A stretch of 64,000 bases of DNA. Origin: Cenococcum geophilum 1.58 (Eukaryota; Ascomycota; Dothideomycetes; Gloniales; Gloniaceae). Position 1 is the stretch's first letter. The number at the start of each line of letters is the position of its first letter. The notes beneath the pieces were generated by a model. The model was given only the letters and a program-made list of their open reading frames with translations, was not told where the DNA came from and searched no databases. Below, piece by piece: positions 1-12,307 of the stretch. A program made the position numbers and the translations under genes. Location: NCBI GenBank assembly GCA_001692895.1, contig KV748187.1:1189715-1253714 (forward strand), read 5' to 3'.

Positions 1-2044
1 TCCTACTTATAATCTATAATATCCGTAACGGGGGTGCTTACGGAATGGTTTTCGGGCGCAACTAAGTATATAAAGGAACGGTCGGCTAATACGGTTATAA
101 TATTAAAGGCTTAGCTATCCGTAAAAGGTCCGAAAGTAGTTAGGAACGTCTCTAGGGTCTTCTATTCCTAGTTATTTAGGTTAAAGTTAATTATAAGGGC
201 TTCTATTAACTTATTAGGGGGCTTCTCTTCTTCCTCTCCTTTATATTCTAAGATAAATTGGCTAATCCGTTTATTAAATCTCTTTTTAGACCTGTTACAT
301 TCTTCCTGGGTATGCCTTATAGACTAATATCCTTCCTTACCGCATATAAAGCACTTCTAACTAGTTTATCTATGGGGGTATGCTTTCGTACGGGAGTTGC
401 TGCGGAGGTTATAGGTAGAACCTAGTCAATGCGGATACTGCTAGCGGTATTGGCGGTCCGTAAAGTAGGCATCTAAATTAGGTTGTGGATTTTGCAGGTC
501 CGTAATAAAAGCTTAAGTACTACCTAGTGGGTTTAAGGCTTTGTATATTATAATGGAGGACCGTAAATTATTAATAAGGCTAGCTATGGTATCTATGGGC
601 TTGTAATAGGCGTATTTATAGGGTTCTATTTCCTGGCAGGCCGTAATTAGTTTATTATGTAAGAAGTCGTCCGTTTAAAGCTTAATATTAAGACTGTGCT
701 ATAGGTGGCGGAGGTCTTTAATAAGGATTTATAGGCACTCTATAGTTAATTTTTTAGTATTCTTATCTATTACGGTCCGTAACTTGGTCGCATTCTATTA
801 GGTAAGGATATTACGCCTATATTCTAGTCCTTTAAAGTAGTTACATGTGGCTTCGCATAGCTTATTAAAGGGAATACTAAGGGGGTTGCTCTTAAGGTTG
901 GTGTAGTAGTAGTTAAGTACTAGGCCGCGCAGCATAGTAGAGTAGGCTTAGCTAAACTTCTGTTTAGGAATATCGGCCTTCTAACAGAGGTCCATAAAGA
1001 TGGTTAGTTTAAAGTTAAAGTTATTGTTTTCACCGCTGTACTTAGATTTATTGGTATAGAGCTTAGCTAGGTTAGCTAGCTCCTTGCCGTAGGTCTTTAC
1101 TTAGGTAATTTGCGGGTCTATAGCTTGCGGATTTATAGGTTGCGGATCTATAGTTTAAACAACGGGAGGGGTTTGGTCCGTATTTTGGTTTATAGGGGTA
1201 TTACGGTCCGTAATATAAGTACTAGGTATACTTTAGCTAGTAAGATTAATTCCGAAACTACTTAGGTTTATAGGATAAATTTGGTTAAGAGGGTTAGGTA
1301 TAAGGCTAGCAATTATATTAAGTTTGGAAGAAGCAAAGAGTTCCTTAGTAGTGTTGTACTCGTCTAGGATTTCTTCTTTAGTCTATTCCATTCGGTCCTT
1401 CTTATATATTATATTATACAAGGACCATACAACAGTAACCCGTTTATTCCTTTTAACCTATACGCCTTAGTTACGTAAAAGGGTCCGTAGGTTACGGATA
1501 GTAGTGGGGTTGTATTCCTTAAAGATGGCTTCCGTAAAGTCCGTAAAGTCTTTCTGGTATTACTCCCATAGGTCGACGTTTATAAGCTTAAAGTATTCGT
1601 ACTTAAGGATTTTAAATTTAATATAGTTGTTAACATTATTTATAGACGTAACGTCAACTCCTTGTCTCTACTTCTTTTAACCTTTATTAACCTGCTTGCT
1701 AATGTCTGCTATACTATATAGTGTAGTGTAGTGCGTAGCGGGTGGAAGAGGTCTTGTGAGGGTCCGTAAAATTGGTTGACGGGCCCATAACGGTTCGTAG
1801 AAGGGTAAGGGGGTCTCCGTAGGGTCTTAACAGGTCCATAGTAGTTCGCAGGAGGGTAAGAGGTCTCCGTAACGGTCCGTAAAAGTGATTAACGGGTCCG
1901 TAACGGTTTATAAAAGGTAAGGGGTCTCCATAAGGGGTTAGAGAGGAGGCCGGGGTATTTTAGTAGGGTGTGGTGGTCGCGTTCTTAGTGTAATTGTATT
2001 CTTAACATAGTCGCGTTAACTACTAGTACAGTAGTTAATATCTC

Positions 2045-2205
2045 TAATTAAGGTGGAGCGTAAACGTCTTCTAAAACCAGGGTAGATTTAAGGTAATTCT
2101 AGGTAAGGTGGAGCGTTAGACGTCTTCCAAATCTAGAGTACTTTAATTCTCTTTAACTGAAATAGGGGCTTATAAGGTGGAGCATTGGACGTCTTCTAAG
2201 CAAGT
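2045..2205. repeat. Tandem repeat in the leader of the left-edge Copia element
   Basis: Three spaced copies of a unit beginning GGTGGAGCG and ending ACGTCTTC lie near 2052, 2107 and 2177, with a period of about 55-70 bp. A second tandem block at about 1755-1940 repeats the words GGTCCGTAA and GGGTCTCCGTA. Both lie between the LTR and the gag-like region of the Copia element and have no coding appearance. Confidence 0.6.
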
Positions 2206-2240
2206 GCGTATTTCCTAATCTATGCGCGCTTACTAATTAG

Positions 2241-2512
2241 TGTTGGTACCAATTTAATGGTATAAGTAAGTTGTGTCTAGGGGCACGAAATACGTATAGT
2301 ATCGTATGCTTATTTAGACGGTGGTGACTGTCTCTTGTATTGAAGCAGACTACGTAGTCTATATACTGATGCGTCCTTCCCCCCTGATTAGTTAGTGCTT
2401 TAGGGGTGCACTAGACGCGTAAGCGGGTGGTTGGTGCACCGAACGCGTAAACACGCACTTGGTGTACCGAACGTGTAAATACGCGTGGTACAACAGGTGC
2501 TGTAATCAGACA
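2241..2512 (-). repeat. 5' LTR of the left-edge Copia element
   Basis: On the minus strand the LTR starts TGTCTGATTACAG and ends GGTACCAACA. It is homologous to the 224 bp LTRs at 19575-19798 and 27574-27797 but longer (272 bp), because it holds about three copies of a unit near GGTGYACCGAACGYGTAAA at roughly 2405-2490, where the other LTRs have about two. The primer-binding side (2225-2240) reads CTAATTAGTAAGCGCGC on the minus strand, the same start as in the 19575 copy. Confidence 0.8.
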
Positions 2513-3077
2513 CTAGGCTTTATACTAAGTTTGGCTAAAGGGGTTTAATAAGGTTAGCTACCTTTTTTTTTAGTTAACTTAGGACGTAGCAGAGTTAGTT
2601 AGCTTTAGCCAGGTAATAGTTAGTATTACTAGTTAGCTTATTTTTAAGCTAGCATAGAAATAATTAGAGCTTTTATTATTTACTAGTAAATACTAGGAGA
2701 TCTAGTAGTTATTTAGATTATTATAGTATAGTAGTTAGCTTAAGGTAAGTAACTACTATAGGTTTAAAACTTACGTTCCGCGTATTTATCTCTAGAGATA
2801 ACGTTTAGTCTTAAGGTCCTAGCGTAGGTATTTTAAGGGTACGGACTTCTTCTTAAAGGTCCTTAATTAATTACCAGTGTTATACTTCTTATTTAGCTTA
2901 TTATTAATTTAAAATAGCTTAGTTCTATATAAGGGCGTTTATAAAAGACTTCTATATCCCTACTAATTATTCTTAAAGTGCGGATATAATGCTAGTGGCC
3001 ATTATAGGAGCTTTGGGTTTGTTCTGTATATTAATAGTAGTATAGGTAGTTAATATAATAGAGTATTACAGAGTAAG
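2513..3077. other. AT-rich repeat debris without recognised content
   Basis: This stretch of about 560 bp separates the Copia 5' LTR from the Gypsy element that starts at 3078. It is RIP-like in composition (many TA steps, few CA or TG). I see no open frame, terminal repeat or recognisable protein motif. It ends with the 5 bp target duplication GTAAG (3073-3077) of the Gypsy element. Confidence 0.5.
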
Positions 3078-3424
3078 TAAATATAAGGGCGCGAAGAGAC
3101 TTTAGGGAAGATTTAAAGGAACGATATAAATTCTATCTAAATCTAAGGGTATATAGCTCTCGCTAAGAACAAGACGTTATGTAAAGAAGAGAAAGAAATA
3201 ACAAGAGAATTATATAATTAAATAGTTAGGGGCTTGGTGGTTAATGCGTGCGTATATATATATGCGGTCTTTAACAGACTTTAGTAAAATTTAATAGATT
3301 TAGTAAAACTTAGCAGAAGTCAATTAAGCTAGTAGAATTCGGTAGAATTTAGACAAGTGTTGGAATTTATCCATTAAGTGTTTTACTAAGACGTTCCTAC
3401 TATAACTAAGCTAGTCCTATTACA
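3078..3424 (-). repeat. 3' LTR of the Gypsy element
   Basis: 347 bp, the same length as its partner at 16263-16609 and clearly homologous along the full length. The minus-strand start TGTAATAGGACTAGC is shared with the other copy. The target duplication GTAAG lies immediately outside, at 3073-3077. Confidence 0.85.
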
Positions 3425-3509
3425 GTACCCCCCCTTTTAGCCAAAGGTTTAAAATAATTTAGTTTAGTTAAGACTTATTACTTATCGCGTTTGTATAATT
3501 ACATTAGGT

Positions 3510-3700
3510 GGCAGTATAGAGTTTTGCTAATTCTATTGTTAAATAGGCTAATTAGGATTTTTTATCCCTAGGATAAAAAATCGCTATTAGCTTAGTTAAG
3601 GCGGTAAGCAGAACTAATATCTTTATAGTAGGTCTTAGTAAGGCAAATCTAACTAATTAGATAACTTTAACCGGCGGTTAAAGTTCCTTAATATTTTGCG
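3510..3700 (+). repeat. Copy 1 of a dispersed palindrome-bearing repeat
   Basis: Contains two palindromic cores: a 21 bp-arm inverted repeat at 3547-3593 (arms near TTAGGATTTTTTATCC) and AACTTTAACCGG facing CGGTTAAAGTT at 3663-3685. Related sequence recurs at 4557-4714 (opposite orientation for the first core), 34708-34753, 60275-60395 and, for the second core only, 62838-62860. It may be a small MITE or a conserved structured segment of retroelement 3' regions. Confidence 0.5.
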
Positions 3701-4237
3701 TATTACGTAATTATATTATAAACATTATAACGTATTTTAAGTTCTTTTTAATTTTAAGCTTCCTATTATTATATTTTATATATTCGTGTTAAGTAGTAGT
3801 TATTTACCTTTATATTATATCCATTTAGCTAAAGTAGGCCGTAAAGGATAGTCTTTATAGAATTCTTTTACTAGGAAAGGCGCGTTAGTCTTAATCTAGT
3901 TATAGGTTTCCTAAGTTTATATTTTATATCCTTCCTACTTAATAAGGAGTTTAAATTATTTAGATTATATTTTCTATTATATATTGTTAATTAAGTTAAT
4001 AAAGTAAGAACTATTACCGTTGTTAATAATTATAGAAGGTAGCGGCGGCACTTTATAAGTTATAGGTTTACCTTTTAAAGATTCCAGCAAGCTTATATAA
4101 AACGTTAGATATATTTTTATTTTAGTTAATAGTTTAAGCTTATAAGTATATAGGCTTAGTTTCTTTTTAATTTAATATAGGCCTATAAACTTTTAATTAA
4201 GTTTCTTTAAGGGTTATTAAGTCTTTAGGTTTTATAT

Positions 4238-4406
4238 TGTTGGACTTATAAGGGGATATTACGTAGCTACGGTTCGTAGATAGTATGATGATTGTTATTG
4301 TTATATATTGTAAAAGGGGAAGGGCGAGGAACTTAAGGTTCCTCGCTACGGTAGTGTTGCGGCGACACGTGATGACACGTGACGACCGCTTGCCCCATTC
4401 CCGACA
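4238..4406 (-). repeat. 3' LTR of nested Copia element
   Basis: 169 bp; on the minus strand it starts TGTCGGGAATGGGG and ends CCAACA. It is preceded on the minus strand by the internal end AAAAGAAGAGTTGCCAG, also seen before the 3' LTR at 34956. It differs from its partner at about ten sites, and those I could compare are C/T or G/A transitions. Confidence 0.9.
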
Positions 4407-4556
4407 CTGGCAACTCTTCTTTTATGGTTGCCATCTATATACAATTATAGATTGCCACTGTATAAGGATATAAAGCTAAGGAGAAGAAAAAAGGGGAGGG
4501 AGGATATTAGGGTTAACGCAAATATAAAGGGGCCACTAAGGCGCTAGTGGTAAGCG

Positions 4557-4714
4557 AGCTAATGGCGATTTTTTATGCCGGGCATGGAAAATCCTAATTA
4601 GCTAGATTAACAAATGGCGTCGGCAGAACTCTACACCGCCACCCGAATTAATTAGGCGTGGCGCTCTTAGCAAAAATCTAACTAATTAGATAACTTTAAC
4701 CGGTGGTTAAAGTT
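4557..4714 (-). repeat. Copy 2 of the dispersed palindrome-bearing repeat
   Basis: Lies between the coding part and the 3' LTR of the nested Copia element. The first core (about 4557-4604) is in the reverse orientation relative to copy 1, yet the second core AACTTTAACCGGTGGTTAA at 4692-4714 follows on the same strand as in copy 1. That is consistent with a repeat whose two ends are inverted copies of one another. Confidence 0.5.
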
Positions 4715-7700
4715 TTATAAGATTTTAACTTCTCTAAATTTCCCTCTTAACCTAACCTTTAACTTATACACGTAGAGTATTTATATTAATAAATATCTCT
4801 AGTGCCTTATTTAGGTTTGCCTTTATTATTATATCTACCGGGTTATCTTAGCTATTAATCCATTAAATCTTAAAGAGTTTTTAACGCTTATAGGATTGCC
4901 GAAGTGCCATAATATTAATTATAAGGCGCTTCTCCTTTATGGTGCTAAGCTTAACTAAACACTTATAGAGGGAGTATAAGTTAGTGCACACGATTATAGA
5001 AATAGCGGGAATTTTAAGTTAATCCATAATTATCTTAAGGGTAGTTCTAATTGTAATTGCTATATTAACTCTGCTAACTATTCCGTATATCTCTAATGCT
5101 AGAACGCTTTAAGTAACGCGTTTACTCTTAGTTAAGCTCTAATAGATAAGGTTGCCGTAGATTATAAAGTTATTCTCTTTAGTAGATTTATTTGTAATAA
5201 TAATCTTATATCCTAACTAGGAACTAAAATCTTTATTATTAGCAAATAATCTATTAATAAATATAAAGATCTTAGTGGTGGGGAGATTAATAGGTATATA
5301 GAGTAGCCCTTAGTTGAGATAATTTATCTGCTAGGAAAGGCGCTTATTTAGAGCAAGAACATTATCTTTAGTTGGTTCCTAGTATTAGGCGGCAATAGAG
5401 AAATTAAAGGAAGCCTTAGGTTAATAGATAGAAGCAATATAAGCCCCGCAAGCGCGTTATTCCACGTATCCTTATTTTAGAGAATTAACGTTAATAACGT
5501 TGATCTTCTTGCCTTAACCCTTCTAGCGTAAAGTAATGGAATTCTTATTTATAGAAAGGATACATCTATTAAAGAGCAATAGTGTTATTAAATTAAGTCT
5601 TTCCTTTGGCTTTACTATAAGATTTGCCTTTACTAGCTTATCTTCTTTAAGAGCTAAAAATTGGTTATCTCCTAAGATAATTATATTGTTAGTTTGCATG
5701 CCGATAATTCTAAATGGAGTTCCTGTAGTTATAATAAGGAAGCAGGGATTAAATATAGAAGTAGTTATTAAAAGCTTCTCTTTATAGTGCTTGCTGTAAG
5801 TAGCCCACCAATGGGTTCCTGCCTCTGCAATTCCGTATAATGGCTTAAGAATAACCATAATTGTATCTTCGGGATATTGGTGGCGAATTTGCTCTGAAAG
5901 ATATGCAAGTATTAAGCGCTAAAGGCACGTCTCTAATTGGGTATAGGCCTAAGTAATATCTCGCAAATAAACTGCCATTCCGTTCTTTATTAAGGAGGGA
6001 GCTAGTATAACAATAACTCGCTAACTAGCTCGTTAAATTGTAGGAGATTACGTAAGGATTATCTCCTTACCATTATTGTTATAACCTTAGATAATAAGCC
6101 TTAATTTCTTAAATGGGGCGTTAATAGCCTTACCCTTAATCTTATTAACTATTCTTAACTTAAAGATACGAATTCCATCGAACTCGGTAGGGTCATACTT
6201 CTTAAATTTAAAAACTCCTCTCGTAATAAGACCGTTGATCTCCCGCTTGTCGGATGCTTAAAAGGGGGCTCCTAGAGTTATAATACGACCTTCCTTTTAG
6301 AGCTATTTTATGAGCTTAAAGTCAGCCTTCTCTTTAGCTGTTATAAAGGCCATTAATAGCTTAGCTCTACTCTTAATAGCAGCAATAAATTACTCTTCGA
6401 AATTGATAAGATATTAGCGATTTTATAATCCCTTTAGGCGGCCTTTACCGCGTCATAGTTGCGGTACATCTACTATAATTGTATTAGGATTATAGTCGCC
6501 TTTTAGGGCACGCTGATTATGGTTCTCCTCTAGGGCATCTTCTGGGGTATCTTCTGGGGTATCTTCTAGGACATCCTACAGAGGCTTAAAACTGTTATCT
6601 TTATAGTAGGGCTTAATAACAGTTAAACGGAATTGGGTGGGTCTGTGAGGCATCTAAATAGTATAAGTTTAACTATTAATTGCAATAAGTTTATATGGGC
6701 CTAACCATCCTCCCTTTTCGTGCTATACGCGTACCTTAGATTAGAGCGGCAGATTAAGCGTAGTTAAGGTGTTTGGGCCATTTCTTATTCCTAGTATATC
6801 GTTAACCTAGCGCGTAGCGTAGAGACGTCGTACCTCTTTCGTTGCTTTGTAAATAGCCTCGGCTCATTATATAATAGAGGGAGATAGTAGAGAATTATTA
6901 GTTATTTAAGGGTAGGTGCTAAAGACTAGCAACGTAGGTATGAGCCTATCTGGACTAGCGGAGTTGTTAACAGCCTTAACAGCCATCTATAAGATAAGCT
7001 CTTTGCTAGCATCCTCTAGTTTTAAAGAAATAATCTTATACGCTTGGCGTAGTGGCGTATAATATCGTTCTACTTTTTTAATGCTATTATATGCCTTAAT
7101 AGGGACTTCCTTAACCTTAATTGCCATTACTTTTGCTTGTTACCGAAACTCTATAGATAAGAAGTTCCTTTCTATATTATAAATGACTTAATCTGGGGGT
7201 CCTAGGTAAATATTAATTTAGCATAATTAGAGAGTATCCTATATATTCCTAGCTGACATATCCTTTAGAAAGCGAGCGGCTTAAAAGAAGGTTAAGAAGT
7301 TAATAACTTAAAGTACTGGCTTACCGCTAAGGTATATAATATTAATAATAATATAGAAGTTGAAGTTGTAGTTATCTTTAAGGGTAAACTTAAATTGGCT
7401 AGGGGACTTCTAGTTTATTTAGTAGTAATAGTAGTACTTTATAAGATGCTTAATTGTCTTAACCTTAACTTTATAACCTACTCGCTAAAGAACCCTAAGC
7501 AGTTAGTAAACGGATAGGTGGCTAAAACGATAGTGTAGTTAACGTAGCTCTGGCTTAGTTAAGTGACTTTAAGCAACGCTCCTTTCTAGCTATTAAAGGA
7601 GTAACTAAGGGTAACCCTACTTGCGTATAATGGGCACCTAATTATCTCCCTAAATGAGCATATTTTTAAGGTTGTTAAGCTTAACGCCTAATCTATTTAT

Positions 7701-10004
7701 ATCTTGGATATAGAATAGAAACGGGGTATTCGCGGGGATAATGTGGAAAGTAATATATCCTAACGGGGTTTGGACCTTAATTATGCCAAGAGAGATTATA
7801 GTACCCTTACCAAAGCGAATTGTATGTTAGCCTGCCGTTAATTAGTCGATTTAAATAGAGCTATTAAGCTGCTAAAGAGCTTAAACTTAAGGTTCTCCTG
7901 CTATAGATACTCCCGCGGCTTTAGTATCTGGTATAATACTATAAAAGATGTTCGCCGAGTATCTATTATTAAAGGAGAACGCGGAACTTTCCTTTAGCTT
8001 ATTAAAGATATCTAACTTTGTAATAGAATAGAACGTAGATTAGTCATTAAGGATAGCAACGGTTTATGTGCCATTTACCTCACTATACTCAGTAAAGTAT
8101 TAGTTGGGAGAGTAGTCCTTAATATCTATATCCATAAGGAGCTGTTTAGCCTTATTAACCTTATCCTTAAGGTCTTTTATGCCTTTATATTAGACTAGAA
8201 AGCTTTAGAAGTAGGCCATAGTAACCTTATAATTTCCAACATTTCTTATACTCTGTCGGAACTTATTATATACCTCTTTTCGCTCGTTAAGAGAGTGTCT
8301 ATTTAACCAGTAATTTGGCTTCTTATAAACATAGTACTTCTTCTAACGGTTGTTCTAAAATAAACCTCTACAAGGACCTCTACGATTGCTTTATAGTTAA
8401 CGTTAATTATACCCTCTACCGTATCCCCTACTCCGGCCGCCATATATTTAATTAGTTTAGTTATAATCGTATTAGTCTAGAATCCCAGTTTAAATAGGGT
8501 TTTTGGTATAGAATTGTTGGGGTTCTTATATTTATATTACAGTGCCTATAGTGGAGCGTAGTTTGGTATATACTCCTTTAAATATATCTACAGGTTTATA
8601 TAGCGCTAAGTTATACTTAGGAACGCCACGGCATGCTAAGATAACCTAGTCCCTTAAACTATTCTTATTTTAGTAGGTTTTAGTAAAACCACGTTAGATT
8701 TTTTAGAGTTTATTAAAGAGTAGTTAAAGGCACTCTAGGCGAGTTATTGTTAGGTTAAAAGCAATAACTCTCTAAAATATAGTCTCCCGCTATTTAGACA
8801 TATAGAGTTAATGGTTTTTATTGGTTTTAAAGTAGGCTCTAGTAAGCTAAAGTATTATATTAAAGCTATAGTTTTTACCTGTAATATAGTTGTAATAGAA
8901 CGTTACTACCCGTCCCTTTAATATAATAGAGAAAGTATAATAGAACTAGTGGCGTTAAATTCTAACTTTATTACAGTAGTTATAAAAGACCTATAGTTTT
9001 GCTCTAAGTATGTTATATAATTCTCCTCTAAACTTTTTCTCTTTGTCTAAATATACCTTTATTAGGTTCGTGACTTCTTAAGATAAAGGCTTATTGGTTA
9101 GCTAGGATAGAGGAGTTAAAGGTAATAAAGGTAGAGGAAGAGCACCTCTAGGTGGTAGAGCACCTTTAGGTAGGAAAGTAGTGTTCTAGGGGTTTCGTTC
9201 TAAATTAAAGTTGCCTTTTAAAGAATATAGGTTAGTTTTAGGTTTCCGTAGTTAACGTATAATCTTAGCTTCCGTCTATACTAGTTCTTCTATACTAGTA
9301 AGAACGGCGTAAATATTACTAGTAATTGGGTTACCGTTCTTAGTAATATACACCCTATTCCTTTAGAGGGAGTCTTAAAAATCCTAAATAATATTAATAT
9401 TACTAAGTGCCTAGGTATTGGCGGTCTATCCTATAAAATCCTCCCTAAAGTATTCCCATAACTATAAATCGGCGTAATAGCTATCTCGGTAGAATAGAAT
9501 ATAGTATAAAAGAAAGCCGTTAACTTGTTTTACGGTATAGGTTATTATATTAAAGGTAAATACATCCTAATCTTTATTAATAAGTTTCGCGTATATAGCT
9601 ACCCCTAGTAGTAAGGAGTCTCTCTAGTTATTTAGAGTAGCTATAGTTATATCTTTGGAGGAAGGGAATATTAGTAGTATAGGGATTATTATTTAGTACG
9701 CGTTTATAATATATATTTGCGATTATAGGGCTTAGGACCAGTTTTAGCCTTAAATCGCGAAAACTCGTAAAGCGTATTATTCTACGTAATAAACGCAAGA
9801 ATCTATAATCTAGGGACGGCTTAGGACTAGTTCTGGCCTTTAGATCCTTAGATTTATAGAAGAGTTCTATTTAAGGTTTAGGACCAGTTCTAACCTTAAA
9901 AGACAGCTTCCCTTAGCACGAGTAGCACTGGTATAGTGGCTCGTCTCTTCTTAGTGAAAACCTAGCTATTCTGTGGCATAACTGTGAAGTTAACCACTGA
10001 TTAG

Positions 10005-10173
10005 TGTTGGACTCATAAGGGGATATCACGTAGCTACGGTTCGTAGATAGTATAATAATTATTATTGTTATATATTGTAAAAGGGGAAGGGCGAGGAACT
10101 TAAGGTTCCTCGCTACAGTAGTGTCGCGGCGACACGTGATGACACGTGACGACTACTTGCCCCATTCCCGACA
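10005..10173 (-). repeat. 5' LTR of nested Copia element
   Basis: 169 bp partner of 4238-4406. The internal side on the minus strand begins CTAATCAGTGGTTAAC, which is probably the primer-binding site and is shared in form with the 29168 element (CTAATTAGTGGTTAA). Confidence 0.9.
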
Positions 10174-12307
10174 TATATATTTAAGTAAACTATATTACCT
10201 TCCATAAAGTCCTATATAGGAGCTTGTCCTTTATTTATATGCTATTTCTATACCATTTAAATATATATTAATTTACTTTATAATAGTTCCGTTAACTACT
10301 TTATTTAATTAGCAAAGTTATACGCATTAATTAGTTAAATCCTCTTAATTGTAGGTCCTATTATATTAATTTTAGGTTATAGTTTAAATCTAAGTTAAGG
10401 GTTTTATTTATAGGTTGCGTAAAACGGCGTAACGCCTATTAATTTATTTCTTATATTATTTGCAGTAAACTTAGCTAAAGGTAGCTACTTTTCCTAGTTG
10501 TCTTATAGGTAGGAGTAGTATATTTATAGGTATTGTTCTATAATTACGTTCGCAATTTTAGTTTAATTATTTATCTCTAGATAAAATATAGTTAAGAGTT
10601 ATATTTATATAGGGCTTACTAAAAGTCTAAAATAAACTGGCTTTTATTATTAGATATTATAAATTAAAAAGTTCGTATAGCTTAAAGACGTACTTAATAA
10701 AATATTCGGCTACTAATATTATATTAATTAAGTCTATAGGAATTATATATCGTATTTTTATAAAATATTTAATAACTACTATAATATTTATAAACCTATT
10801 ACTATTAGGTAGGTTAACTATAAAGTTAATTAAGATATCTTGCTATCTTTATATTAGAAGTAGCAATGGTTAAAATACTCCTTACTTCTTTATATAAGAG
10901 GTCTTCCTATATATATATATTCTATATACTTAAACGTATTTTTATATATAGTTATATATTATAGGCCAGTAATATACTTATTAGATAATCTTATAGGTCT
11001 TTATATAGCTAGAATACCCTATTATAGGGGAATTATATATAAATTTAAGTATCTTAAATCGTAAGGGTTCAGAATTTAAAACTACTATCTTCTATTAATA
11101 ATACAACCAATTATTACAGATTTCGCATTTGGCGAGTATAATATCCTTATATTACTATTTCTTTATTTAAAGTGCTTTTATTATATTTACTATCTAGGGG
11201 TTATTCTTATATTTGTGCTCTATTAATTTATTAATTTCTAATTTATTCCTATTAAGCTCCATATCTAAAAATATAGGGCGTAGTTTCTTAAAGTGTTTAG
11301 GGGGTAGTAGAATTTATAATTAATTTATAATCCGTTTGTTAGAGGCGTTAATAGGTAAATTCTATAATTATTATATTAATAAGTTAAGCTTTTAATTAAG
11401 TTTACTAGGTTAGTATATAATTTTAAAGTTAAATTATAAGAGGTATTCGGCCTAACAAATTTAGTGTTATATTAATTACTTTATAGTTATAAAGTACTGT
11501 AGGTTTTTATAGTCCGTTAATACGCGTATTAGAAATAATAATTCTTTAAGTTCCAGACGCCATTATTTAAAATATCTAATAATTATTAGTAGTTTCTTAT
11601 TATAAATCTTATAGTTAAATTTAGTAAGGGTAAGTTTCTAGGAGAGAAAGGCTACTAGGCGTAGCTCGCCGTTCTTATTATATTGCGATAATACTCCTCC
11701 TAGTATATAATTAGACGAGTTTATTTTAATAATATATTTAAGGTCTAGATTAAAGTAGGTAAGAATTAAAGTAATTATAAAAATAATATTTTAGGTTATT
11801 AAAAGCTTATTTATATTTAGTAGTCTATTTAAATCTTATATTCTTCCTTATTAAGTTTACTAATAGCTGGATAATTTTTAAGAAGTAATTAATAAATTAA
11901 TAATAGAAATTTGCAAATCTTAGAAATTTTTAGATGTTTTATACACTACTAGGACTTTCTTAGTTTATAATTATAGCGATTTTCTTAGGGTCTATTTTAA
12001 TTCCGTTATAGGATATAATTAGGCCTAAGTATATAACTTTAAATATATAGAACTTATATTTCTTAATATCGCATTATAAGCCCGCGTCTTATAGGCGTTT
12101 AAGGACTATTTAGGTATATTTCTAATACTTAAAAAGCGAAGATAAATAGATTAAGATATTATTAATATACGCAGTAATAAATAGATTAAGGAATTTACAA
12201 AGCGTATTATTAATATATTACTAAAATACACTAGGACCATTTTTATACTAAATAGCATTACTAGGTATTTAAAAAGTCCCTATTATATACGGAAAGCTAT
12301 ATACTTC

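Larger units (their letters stand above)
1..2512 (-). mobile_element. Copia LTR retrotransposon, 5' part, cut by window edge
   Basis: Minus-strand 5' end of a Ty1/Copia element whose remainder lies left of the window. The 5' LTR is at 2241-2512, followed leftward by a repeat-rich leader and a gag-like region that is recognisably the same as the one at about 20.2-21.5 kb in the element at 19575-27797 (shared words across 1540-1640 and 20270-20380). It is RIP-decayed with many breaks and no long open frame. The family assignment rests on the reverse transcriptase of the 19575 copy, since no polymerase part of this copy is visible. Confidence 0.8.
4238..10173 (-). mobile_element. Copia LTR retrotransposon nested in the Gypsy element
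   Basis: Minus-strand Ty1/Copia element of 5936 bp with 169 bp LTRs (4238-4406 and 10005-10173) and exact 5 bp target duplication TATAT (4233-4237 and 10174-10178). The longest readable piece (5523-5858) carries the Copia RT block KPLYGIAEAG and a HWWATY word. Integrase-like sequence lies at about 7-8 kb and gag-like sequence near 9.2-9.7 kb. It is the same family as the element at 29168-35120, although the second halves of their LTRs have diverged. It broke the integrase to chromodomain region of the surrounding Gypsy element and is therefore younger than it. Many breaks; not functional. Confidence 0.9.
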
